Shown here piece by piece: positions 50,495 to 57,727 of a stretch of 64,000 bases of DNA (positions are counted from its first letter, which is position 1; every line of letters starts with the position of its first letter). Where the stretch lies: positions 682,001 through 746,000 of the forward strand of contig NZ_JUHG01000013.1 in assembly GCF_000799715.1 (NCBI RefSeq), written 5' to 3'. Position numbers and translations under genes: made by a program. A model generated the notes under the pieces. It saw nothing but the letters and a program-made list of their open reading frames with translations. It was not told the origin of the DNA and ran no database searches. Source of the DNA: Martinezella rhizogenes. Lineage in GTDB: Bacteria; Pseudomonadota; Alphaproteobacteria; Rhizobiales; Rhizobiaceae.

Positions 50495-51568
50495 TCAGCC
50501 GAAGACAAGGGCGTCCTCCTTCTTCCAGACCAGCGCGTAACGGCTCTTTTCGACAAAGGTGGGCGGGCGCGAATGACTGAGATGCGACTCCACTTCGAAG
50601 ACGCGTCCATCACTCAGCACGAAGAAGGAGTTGATGGCCGCGCCGGAATATTCGCTGGCGATGAAATCACCGTCGATGCCAACCTCGTCCGCTGAAATTG
50701 CCGCATCCCACGAACGGATGGCGACGCGATCATGGCGGATGGCATAGCCCGGCTGCGGCGCTTTCCTCAGCGAAGCGTTCAGCGGGAAACGTCCGGCCTG
50801 GCTAACGAAGTGATCGTCAACGACATCGCCGGCAAACAGATTGTAGCAATTGAGAAAGCGCGCCACGGCCGCCGAGGCCGGACGATTGTAGATCACGTCG
50901 GAGGTCGCCGCCTGCGCAATGCGGCCCTGATCGAGCACCAGAACCATGTCGCCCATCGCGAGCGCTTCGGACTCGCTGCCCGTCACATGCAGAAAGGTGA
51001 CGCCGCAGCGTTCGCGGATCGTCTTTAGCTCAGTTCGCATGCGACTGCGCAAATTGGCGTCGAGCGCGCCGAACGGCTCGTCCAGAAGCACCATCTTCGG
51101 CTCTGTCACCAAAGTGCGCGCCAGCGCGACGCGTTGGCGCTGACCGCCCGATATCTGCGTGACGGCGCGATCCTCCAGGCCCTTCAGCCCGACAAGGGCC
51201 AGCATGTCGCGGACCCTTGCATTGACGACGCTCGCATCCGTGACCGGATCAATCTTCCTGTTGCGCAGCCCGAAGGCGACATTGTCGGTGACCGAGAGAT
51301 GGGGGAAAAGAGCAAAGTTCTGGAAGACGAAGCCGATGCCGCGCGCATGCGGCTCGACCCCATCGAGACGTTCGCCATGAAACAGGATCGAACCGGCATC
51401 GGGCTCCTCGAAACCGGCGATGACGCGCAGCAGCGTCGTCTTGCCGGAGCCGCTGGGGCCAAGCAGCGAGATATAGGCGTCGCCTGGCAGGGAAAAATCC
51501 ACCGAGGCCAGCGCCGGTACGCCGCCAAAGGACTTGGCGACTTGCTTGAGTTGAAGAACGGTCGACAC
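50495..51568 (-). CDS. Polyamine-type ABC ATPase lacking the H-loop histidine
   Basis: ATPase of 357 residues. Walker A (GPSGSGKTT), Q-loop (FQNFALFPH), signature (SGGQRQR) and Walker B (MVLLDEPFGALDA) are canonical. The switch region reads LHVTGSESEAL where other family members have VTHDxxEAL, so a glycine replaces the H-loop histidine; I confirmed the codon (GGC) in the DNA. The preceding HV histidine may not substitute. It starts with GTG at 51568, with AGGA 6 nt upstream, and heads the long operon. I recall similar VTG sequences in some rhizobial polyamine-type ATPases, so this may be a subfamily trait. Confidence 0.92.
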   Translation of the reverse strand: MSTVLQLKQVAKSFGGVPALASVDFSLPGDAYISLLGPSGSGKTTLLRVIAGFEEPDAGSILFHGERLDGVEPHARGIGFVFQNFALFPHLSVTDNVAFGLRNRKIDPVTDASVVNARVRDMLALVGLKGLEDRAVTQISGGQRQRVALARTLVTEPKMVLLDEPFGALDANLRSRMRTELKTIRERCGVTFLHVTGSESEALAMGDMVLVLDQGRIAQAATSDVIYNRPASAAVARFLNCYNLFAGDVVDDHFVSQAGRFPLNASLRKAPQPGYAIRHDRVAIRSWDAAISADEVGIDGDFIASEYSGAAINSFFVLSDGRVFEVESHLSHSRPPTFVEKSRYALVWKKEDALVFG

Positions 51569-51772
51569 CGATTTCCTACCAGTTCAAGGCAAGGACCATC
51601 CTCTCGACAAAGCTTCGCCGCAGCTCGGAATCGGATCGATCCGAACGCTGGACGTCAGCCGTCACGCATGCATCACATGCGCTTCAAAGAGATGTTCCTT
51701 GGCGTTTCAACGAGTTCCACCTGTGGCGCTTCTGACGAGTGCCTTGATGTCTTGAAGCATTACATAAATGAT

Positions 51773-51800
51773 TTTTGTATTCAATAGACTTTTTCTGACA
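51773..51800 (-). promoter_or_regulatory. Promoter upstream of the 51568 operon
   Basis: On the minus strand, TTGTCA (51795-51800) and TACAAA (51773-51778) are 16 bp apart and could be -35 and -10. The -10 lies inside one copy of the 13-bp direct repeat, so a bound regulator would block it. The leader would be about 200 nt. The -10 is weak. Confidence 0.4.
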
Positions 51801-52049
51801 AAATGAATTGCGGCAATGAATAAGCCCGGGAACGCAGAACCATAGGTGTAGCGACAGACTGAGCCGCAAGGGCCGCAACCGGTGAATTCGCTAAAATTCA
51901 GCGCATAAAGCACCGATCGAAGAGTCGACTGACCGCGACCTTCGCGCAAAAATTCCGTAAAATCGGGCACATACCGGCATAGCGCCGCAATCCGGTCGCG
52001 CCATCCACTCGCATAAGCACCGCATAAAAATCAGACTTTGTATTCAATA
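51773..52049. repeat. 13-bp direct repeat pair in the operon/GntR divergent region
   Basis: TTTGTATTCAATA occurs at 51773-51785 and again at 52037-52049, 264 bp apart. One copy overlaps the putative promoter of the minus-strand operon and the other lies about 80 bp before the GntR gene. Between them is a perfect TGAATT-N6-AATTCA repeat (51883-51900). The 561 bp gap 51569-52129 holds no gene I can see and is much more AT-rich than its surroundings. Confidence 0.6.
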
Positions 52050-52074
52050 ACCATTTATTTTTGAGCTACTTTAC

Positions 52075-52088
52075 CGCTATAAATAGCG
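52075..52088. promoter_or_regulatory. CGCTAT-AA-ATAGCG palindrome upstream of the GntR gene
   Basis: A perfect 14-bp palindrome 42 bp before the chosen GntR start, with TTA/TAA extension if one base is bulged. It contains the TATAAA that could serve as -10 for the gene. Autoregulation by the GntR protein would fit. Confidence 0.5.
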
Positions 52089-52129
52089 TAAGAGTGAGGC
52101 ATCGGAGTGATGTGGGCACATTGAATCAG

Positions 52130-53140
52130 ATGACCGAATACGGCGCACGACCCAACGCGCAGAAGCGCTACGAGATCGCGGAGGATGTCCTGCGCAGCAA
52201 CATCGAGGACAGCACGCTGCCGCTCGGCGTCGTGCTTCTCGAAGGTCCGATCGCTGAAATCCTTCAGATCTCGCGCGCGCCTGTTCAACGGGCGCTTCAG
52301 GCCCTTGAAAGCGAAGGGCTTGTGCATCGCTTCAACGGTCGCGGCTATCTCGTCGGGCCTGCCGATCGGGGCATCGAGCCGAACCGCACCGACATCAAGA
52401 CGCTGGGCCTGACCATCCCACGTCATGCCGACGAAGCACTGCAAAGCCGCTCCTCCTGGGAGCGGATCTACAACACCGTCGAGGCCGACGTGGCCGGCTG
52501 CGTCGTCTTCGGCCAATATCGCATCATCGAGATCGAACTGGCCAATCACTTCAACGTCAGCCGAACCGTGGTGCGCGACGTGCTGACGCGCCTGCGCGAG
52601 CGCGGTCTCGTGCGCAAGAACCAGTCCTCCCATTGGATCGCCGGACCGCTGACCGCGCAGATGATCAAGGATCATTTCGTGCTGCGCGGAATGCTCGAAC
52701 CCCAGGCGCTGATCGCCGGGGCCGGGCATGTTGACCGCAGCAGGCTGAGCGAACTTTTTCAGCGCCTGTCCGATCTGGAGAAGCACGACACCGCCGATCA
52801 TCTCAAGGCGCTGGAAGCCATCTATGCTGATTTCGTCGAGATCTGCATTCTGGCGACGCCGAACGAGAGATTGAAGGAATCGATCCGCAATAATCTTCTG
52901 CCGGTGACGGCGACCGAGCGGCTGCTGCGGCGGCTTGGCCTGCCGGGCGATCCCGCTATCATCACCGAACTTCGCCTGGTAACGGAACTGCTGCTGCGCG
53001 GCGGCGTGACCGCTGCCGCCGCGATGATGGAAAGCCATCTGGATGCCTCGGTGAAGCGCATGATCGCCCAGATGAAGATTGTCGCGATCATTCCCGGCCC
53101 GAGCGTGACGGCCGCCTATCTGACGCGCGTTCTCGAGTAA
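52130..53140 (+). CDS. GntR-family regulator with two winged HTH domains and an FCD domain
   Basis: Regulator of 336 residues, about 100 longer than the usual FadR/FCD type. A first winged helix spans about 13-76 (IAEILQISRAPVQRALQALESEGLVHRFNGRGYLV) and a second about 109-173 (IIEIELANHFNVSRTVVRDVLTRLRERGLVRKNQSSHWIAG). An FCD ligand domain fills about 178-318. The usual DxxxH metal position reads DFVEI, so the metal site may be incomplete, although His303 remains. The start is uncertain: ATG 52130 is chosen, GTG 52112 and TTG 52061 are in frame. It is divergent from the 51568 operon and convergent with the PxpA/carboxylase operon, so it may control the first. Confidence 0.9.
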   Translation: MTEYGARPNAQKRYEIAEDVLRSNIEDSTLPLGVVLLEGPIAEILQISRAPVQRALQALESEGLVHRFNGRGYLVGPADRGIEPNRTDIKTLGLTIPRHADEALQSRSSWERIYNTVEADVAGCVVFGQYRIIEIELANHFNVSRTVVRDVLTRLRERGLVRKNQSSHWIAGPLTAQMIKDHFVLRGMLEPQALIAGAGHVDRSRLSELFQRLSDLEKHDTADHLKALEAIYADFVEICILATPNERLKESIRNNLLPVTATERLLRRLGLPGDPAIITELRLVTELLLRGGVTAAAAMMESHLDASVKRMIAQMKIVAIIPGPSVTAAYLTRVLE

Positions 53141-53214
53141 GAGCAGGCGGCCGCCAAGCAGCTGCATGTTCTGTCTTCGGCGCGGGACAGGCAAGACGGC
53201 CATCGCTTTTCCCC

Positions 53215-54186
53215 TCAGATCAAGGAGGCGCGCATGCGCTCGATCAGCGCCTGCCGCTCGGCCCTCGCCGCAAGCGCCTGTTCCATCGTCACCTCAATGA
53301 AGCGGGTCGGCGTATGCGGCTGCAATTGCCCGATCAGATCCATATCGGCCGAAATCACAGTGCCGAGCATGAAATAGCCGCCACCGGAGACGGCATCGCG
53401 GTGCAGAATGATCGGCTCGGTGCCGCCGGGCACCTGGATGGAGCCGTAGGGATAGCAACTGTCGACGATGTTGGAGGGATCCGAACCAGCGCCGAAGGGT
53501 TGCTGGCGCTCGACAAATTCGAGCTTGCGGCCGCCACGGAAGCGATAGCCCATGCGGTCGGCTTCGGGCGCGACTTTCCATGGATCGGCAAAGAAGCTCT
53601 TCTTGGCCTCGTCGGTCAGGCGATCCCAGTAGAGCCCGGGCAGGACCCGAAGCTCAGCGGGCGTGCCGGGCATGCGGCGCAGGCCTTCTTCGACCGACCG
53701 GCAATCCCGCACCACCGGACCTTGCCCAACCGGGAGCTCGTCACCCACCGCCAGCGCCCTGCCCTTGTAGCCACCGAGCGCACCGATCGGATAGGTCGAC
53801 CGGCTGCCAAGCGCCACGGGCACATCGATGCCGCCCGATACCGCGATATAGATGCGCGCCCCGGACTTCAGAAAGTCGAAGCTCAGGACCTGGCCAGCCT
53901 TGATCTTCAGCGCCGTCCATCCCGGCTGGGCAACGCCGTCGATCTTGGCCGGCATGTCGGCACCGGTCACCGCGATCACGGCGTCGCCAAGAAATTCAAG
54001 CTGCGGCCCCATGAACACCGCTTCCAGGCCGGCAGCACCCTCGTCATTACCGACCAGAAGGTTTGCCGCGCGCATGGCGTAACGGTCCATCGCGCCACCG
54101 ACGGGAATGCCGAGGTGGAAATAGCCCGGCCGACCCAGATCCTGGACGGTGGTCGCCAGGCCATGATGAAGAACCTTAATGGCCAT
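53215..54186 (-). CDS. Carboxyltransferase domain protein, PxpC/KipA/AHS2 family
   Basis: Subunit of 323 residues homologous to the second half of the urea-carboxylase carboxyltransferase (AHS2) and to PxpC. The family signature starts right at the N-terminus (GLATTVQDLGRPGYFHLGIPVGGAMD), followed by NLLVGNDEGAAGLEAVFMGP and YIAVSGGIDVPVALGSRSTY. The ATG at 54186 lies 11 nt inside the upstream gene and has GGAGG 9 nt before it; the frame's further 101 codons are out-of-frame sequence. Together with the AHS1-type subunit and the BC and BCCP genes it would complete a biotin-dependent carboxylase. Confidence 0.9.
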   Translation of the reverse strand: MAIKVLHHGLATTVQDLGRPGYFHLGIPVGGAMDRYAMRAANLLVGNDEGAAGLEAVFMGPQLEFLGDAVIAVTGADMPAKIDGVAQPGWTALKIKAGQVLSFDFLKSGARIYIAVSGGIDVPVALGSRSTYPIGALGGYKGRALAVGDELPVGQGPVVRDCRSVEEGLRRMPGTPAELRVLPGLYWDRLTDEAKKSFFADPWKVAPEADRMGYRFRGGRKLEFVERQQPFGAGSDPSNIVDSCYPYGSIQVPGGTEPIILHRDAVSGGGYFMLGTVISADMDLIGQLQPHTPTRFIEVTMEQALAARAERQALIERMRASLI

Positions 54187-55051
54187 AGAGCACGCCCTCC
54201 AGCTTGGCATTGTAGCCATCGATATCGGTCTGATATTGCCTGAGATCGAAGCTGACCTCGCGGATCGGCGGGCTGAACAAGCCTCTGTCGACCTCCTCGA
54301 CCGCCTTGTCGTAGCCGTCGCGATCGATCGGCTTGAACTTGACGATATCGCCCGGGCGGAAGAACACCATGAAGTCGCGCAGATAACTCGTCGTCTGCGT
54401 CGGGTCGAAGATCGGCATCGGCGTGATCCCGAACATCTGGTAGCCGCCCGCGCCACGCACCGAATAGATGCAGCCGAAGCAGCCACCATGGCCGACCGTC
54501 AGCCGTGGCGTATCGGTGCGGGGGCGCAGATATTTCGGGACCTCGATCTGCCGCTGACGCTCGACCATCTGGTACATGAACGGCAGGCCGGCGACGAAGC
54601 CGACCATGGAGACGAACCAGGGCGAACCGGCATGGGCGGCGATGAAATCGTCGACCGCGCCGTAACCGTTGATCCCGGCGGCATAGTCGAGATCAGTGCC
54701 GGACGGCTCCTGATGGCGCTCACGGAAGCGCATCAGGGTCTCATGCGTCCAAGGGTCGTTGTAGAAGACCGGAATTTCGACGATGCGCGTCTTGATCACC
54801 GGCTCGGCCTTTTCGGCCGCCCCTTCGATCGCCCGCACTTCTTTGAGAAGGTCGTCGGGCTTGATCAGGTCCGGATTGAACTTGATCTGGAAAGAGGCAT
54901 TGGCCGGGCAGATCTCAGTGACGCCCCTGATGGCGCTGTCCCGAACGCCGGTTGCCATCGACAGGCTCTTGAAGAAAGCCTCGAGCGACATCTCATCGCT
55001 GCATTCGACGAAGAGATGTTCGTCGCCTCCGAATGTATAGCGTGCAGGCAT
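54176..55051 (-). CDS. Carboxyltransferase domain protein, AHS1/PxpB family, urea-carboxylase-like variant
   Basis: Subunit of 291 residues, longer than typical PxpB/KipI (about 230). It begins YTFGGDEHLFVEC and contains PWFVSMVGFVAGLPFMYQM, VPKYLRPRTDTPR and CIYSVRGAGGYQMFG. These last blocks match the carboxyltransferase of urea carboxylase (GLP, PKY, RT.TP, CIY..GPGGYQ.vG) better than classical PxpB. It shares one base with the biotin carboxylase gene before it. This supports a carboxylating, biotin-linked role rather than the ATP-dependent 5-oxoprolinase reaction. Confidence 0.87.
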   Translation of the reverse strand: MPARYTFGGDEHLFVECSDEMSLEAFFKSLSMATGVRDSAIRGVTEICPANASFQIKFNPDLIKPDDLLKEVRAIEGAAEKAEPVIKTRIVEIPVFYNDPWTHETLMRFRERHQEPSGTDLDYAAGINGYGAVDDFIAAHAGSPWFVSMVGFVAGLPFMYQMVERQRQIEVPKYLRPRTDTPRLTVGHGGCFGCIYSVRGAGGYQMFGITPMPIFDPTQTTSYLRDFMVFFRPGDIVKFKPIDRDGYDKAVEEVDRGLFSPPIREVSFDLRQYQTDIDGYNAKLEGVLYGH

Positions 55052-56436
55052 CAGGCAACCTCCTGGGTCCGGCCGGCTAGAGTGACGAAATCGTTGTCCA
55101 GCCAGTGTTCGAGAAAGCGGGTATGGAAAGCGCCTTTGGCGACGCTCGCGTCACGCGCCAGCGCCAGGTGCAACGGCACTGTGGTCGGCACGCCCTCGAT
55201 GACGAGCGCCTGGAGCGCGATGCCTAGCTTTGCAAGGCAGGCATCGCGCGTCTCGGCATGCACGATCAGCTTGCCGAGCAGGGAATCGTAGAAGGGCGGG
55301 ATCGTATAGCCCTCATAGAGCATCGTATCGAACCTTATGCCCTCGCCCTTAGGAACAGAGAGTTTCGTGATCGTTCCCGGCGACGGCTGGAACGCCTTGA
55401 ACGGGTCCTCGGCGTTGATGCGGCACTCGATCGCATGGCCGCTCGCCCTGATATCGCCCTGCGACACCGAAAGGACCGCGCCGCCCGCCACCTTGAACAT
55501 TTCCTGCACCAGGTCGAAACCGGTAATCATCTCGGTGACCGGGTGTTCAACCTGGATGCGGGTGTTGACCTCTATGAAATAGAAGTCGCCCGTCTCGTCA
55601 TCGTAGAGATATTCGACCGTGCCCGCGCCGCGATAACCGACCTCGCGGGCGAGCGCCACGGCGCTACCGCAGAGCCGCTCGCGCACGGCGGCGGGCAGCT
55701 GGAAGGCAGGGGCTTCTTCCCAGACCTTCTGGCGTCGACGCTGCAGCGAGCACTCACGCTCGAAGAAATGCACGAAATTCTGCCCGTCGCCGAAGATCTG
55801 CACCTCGACATGCCGGGCGCGGGTGATGACCTTTTCCATATAGAGGCCGCCATCGCCGAAGGCGGCAAGCGCCTCGGCCGAGGCAAGCGGGAATTGTTGC
55901 TCCAGCTCGGCGATATCGGCGACAATGCGAATGCCACGCCCGCCGCCGCCGGCCGCCGCCTTGATCATCACCGGAAAGCCGATCGTTGCCGCCAGGGCGC
56001 GCGCCTCATCGAGGCCGGCTACCCGCCCGTCGCTTCCCGGGACCGTCGGAACGCTGGCTTTTGCCGCCACCTGCCGCGCTGCCACCTTGTCGCCCAGCAT
56101 GCGGATCGCATCGCCGGAGGGACCGATGAAGATCATGCCCGCCGCCTCGACGGCCTCGGCGAAGTCGCCGTTTTCGGACAGGAAGCCATAGCCCGGATGC
56201 ACGGCGTCGACGCCTGCCGCCTTTGCGGCGGCGATGATCGCCTCGATTCTCAGATAGGACTTCTTCGGTGCCGGCGGCCCGATATCGATCGCCTCGTCCG
56301 CGAGCTTGACCGCCAGCATATCCGCGTCGGCGGCGCTGTGGACCTGGACCGTGCGGATGCCGAGTACCTTCGCCGCCTTGATGATCCGCACGGCAATTTC
56401 GCCGCGATTGGCGATGAGCACGGACCGGATGGTCAT
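55051..56436 (-). CDS. Biotin carboxylase subunit (AccC-like)
   Basis: ATP-grasp enzyme of 461 residues that carboxylates biotin with bicarbonate and ATP. The N-terminal VLIANRGEIAVRIIKAAKVLGI, ATP-binding GGGGRGIR, and the catalytic EVNTRIQVEHPVTE are intact. Length and motifs match AccC and the BC domain of urea carboxylase. Its ATG overlaps the BCCP stop by ATGA. No AccA/AccD genes are nearby, so it is a dedicated paralogue for the carboxyltransferase encoded downstream. Confidence 0.93.
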   Translation of the reverse strand: MTIRSVLIANRGEIAVRIIKAAKVLGIRTVQVHSAADADMLAVKLADEAIDIGPPAPKKSYLRIEAIIAAAKAAGVDAVHPGYGFLSENGDFAEAVEAAGMIFIGPSGDAIRMLGDKVAARQVAAKASVPTVPGSDGRVAGLDEARALAATIGFPVMIKAAAGGGGRGIRIVADIAELEQQFPLASAEALAAFGDGGLYMEKVITRARHVEVQIFGDGQNFVHFFERECSLQRRRQKVWEEAPAFQLPAAVRERLCGSAVALAREVGYRGAGTVEYLYDDETGDFYFIEVNTRIQVEHPVTEMITGFDLVQEMFKVAGGAVLSVSQGDIRASGHAIECRINAEDPFKAFQPSPGTITKLSVPKGEGIRFDTMLYEGYTIPPFYDSLLGKLIVHAETRDACLAKLGIALQALVIEGVPTTVPLHLALARDASVAKGAFHTRFLEHWLDNDFVTLAGRTQEVA

Positions 56437-56675
56437 GCCTCGACCTCGGCGATGACCTGTCCGGCCATGACGGGCTCTTCGTTGTCGACCAGAAACTTGA
56501 TGTTCTTGCCATCGAGGCCTGCGGGAATTTGCTGGAAGGTCTTCATGACCTCGATAAGGCCGATCGTGTCCGTGGCGCTAACAGCGTCGCCATCCGCCTT
56601 GAAGACCGGCGTGTCCGGGGAGGAAGCCCTGTAGAACGTTCCCGGAAGGGGCGATTTGATCTCAAGCTTACTCAT
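56433..56675 (-). CDS. Biotin carboxyl carrier protein, short form
   Basis: Biotinyl carrier of only 80 residues, essentially the lipoyl/biotinyl domain alone. The biotinylated lysine is Lys45 in EVMKTF, where AccB has AMKM; the flanking SPLPGTFY and VKAG-like [10 protein letters not shown] are recognisable. It lacks the N-terminal linker and thumb of AccB, so it probably docks only with the adjacent biotin carboxylase. It overlaps both neighbours (8 nt with pxpA and 4 nt with the carboxylase). Confidence 0.91.
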   Translation of the reverse strand: MSKLEIKSPLPGTFYRASSPDTPVFKADGDAVSATDTIGLIEVMKTFQQIPAGLDGKNIKFLVDNEEPVMAGQVIAEVEA

Positions 56676-57468
56676 GTGGCCTCCGCACTATGTCGTTGTT
56701 CAGGAATTGGGAAACGGGTGCTATCCGGACCCCCGCACCGACAAGGGCTGCCCGCACTTCACGGGCGATCTCCAGCGCTCCCAGCGTGTCCGAATGAAAG
56801 CAGACGGATTCGAACTCGATATCGATGTCGGCACCGGTCACCGTGCGGACCTTGCCTTCGGTGCAGGCACGCAGAACCTTATTCGCAATGGCTTTCGGAT
56901 CGGGACGGCCCGCGTCGCGCGTAAAAACAATCCAGCCATTGTCGCCATAGTCGCGATCTGCGTAGAATTCGCGCACCGCCGGCTGGCCGACTTCCAGAGC
57001 GGCTATATGCGTTTGAGACCCTCCCATGCAGAAGACGGGCGTATTCGGAGCGACCGTGCGCATGTACTGGATGAAAATCCTAGATAGCTCGGCATTGGCC
57101 GCCAGTTCCATGTAGAGCGCACCATGCGGCTTCACATGCTGGACCGGCACACCATGGCGGCGGGCAAATTCACGAAGCGCACCCACCTGATAGATCAGGT
57201 CATTGATGATCTCCTTGCTGCTCCCGTTGACCTTTCGCCGGCCAAACCCCTGTAAATCATTGTAACCCGGATGCGCGCCCACGCCGACGCCATGTTCGGC
57301 AGCCATGCGTACCGTCTCGTCCATGAGGTTCGGATCGCCGGCATGAAAGCCAGTTGCGATGTTGGCGGAACTGATCAATGAAATGAGATGCTCGTCGCGC
57401 GTATCGCCGATACGCCACCGGCCAAAGGCCTCCCCCATATCACAATTGATGTCGACGACTTCTTTCAA
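56668..57468 (-). CDS. pxpA: 5-oxoprolinase subunit PxpA (LamB/YcsF family)
   Basis: Cytoplasmic protein of 266 residues with the complete LamB/YcsF signature: [55 protein letters not shown] and HVKPHGALY. Metal-ligand histidines and aspartates of this (beta/alpha)7 barrel are present. PxpA with PxpB and PxpC cleaves 5-oxoproline with ATP. Here it heads an operon that also encodes a BCCP and a biotin carboxylase, so its substrate or mode of action may differ. It starts with TTG at 57468, with GAGGA 8 nt upstream. Confidence 0.93.
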   Translation of the reverse strand: MKEVVDINCDMGEAFGRWRIGDTRDEHLISLISSANIATGFHAGDPNLMDETVRMAAEHGVGVGAHPGYNDLQGFGRRKVNGSSKEIINDLIYQVGALREFARRHGVPVQHVKPHGALYMELAANAELSRIFIQYMRTVAPNTPVFCMGGSQTHIAALEVGQPAVREFYADRDYGDNGWIVFTRDAGRPDPKAIANKVLRACTEGKVRTVTGADIDIEFESVCFHSDTLGALEIAREVRAALVGAGVRIAPVSQFLNNDIVRRPHE

Positions 57469-57561
57469 GCGTATTTCCTCATGCCTGTTTTCATCTGCGG
57501 CCGCGACAAAACGCTAGGAGGAAAAGTGGGATTTGAAAAATACAATTTTCAATATGGTATT

Positions 57562-57705
57562 ATCTGATAATCTGATATCTCCGCACAAAAAGACGGCATA
57601 ATTATTTATTTAAATTCAGCTAGTTAGGCAGATTGCATTGAATTACACCGTTGCTCGCCAACAGCTGTGATAACGATATCTGATTTTTTCGAGAATTTTT
57701 CAGAT
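57562..57705. promoter_or_regulatory. LysR-type operator cluster, ATCTGA repeats
   Basis: In the divergent gap 57469-57727, ATCTGATA occurs twice in direct tandem (57562-57577). A further ATCTGA-N16-TCAGAT inverted repeat lies at 57678-57705, right before the LysR start. The shared ATCTGA/TCAGAT core suggests multiple sites for one regulator, presumably the LysR protein, controlling the pxpA operon and itself. Confidence 0.55.
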
Positions 57706-57727
57706 TAACCGATAGAGGATAAAAACG

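Noticed and set aside
51773..52049. CRISPR-like or transposon-end repeats
   Set aside because: Only two 13-bp copies, no regular spacers, no inverted ends and no transposase; operator sites are a simpler reading.
53215..54489. A 424-codon version of the AHS2-type gene
   Set aside because: The first 101 codons are serine/arginine-rich out-of-frame sequence of the upstream gene; family homology starts at 54186.
53215..57468. Calling the operon a plain PxpABC 5-oxoprolinase
   Set aside because: Tightly overlapping BCCP and biotin carboxylase genes and urea-carboxylase-like motifs in the AHS1 protein are not explained by that reading.
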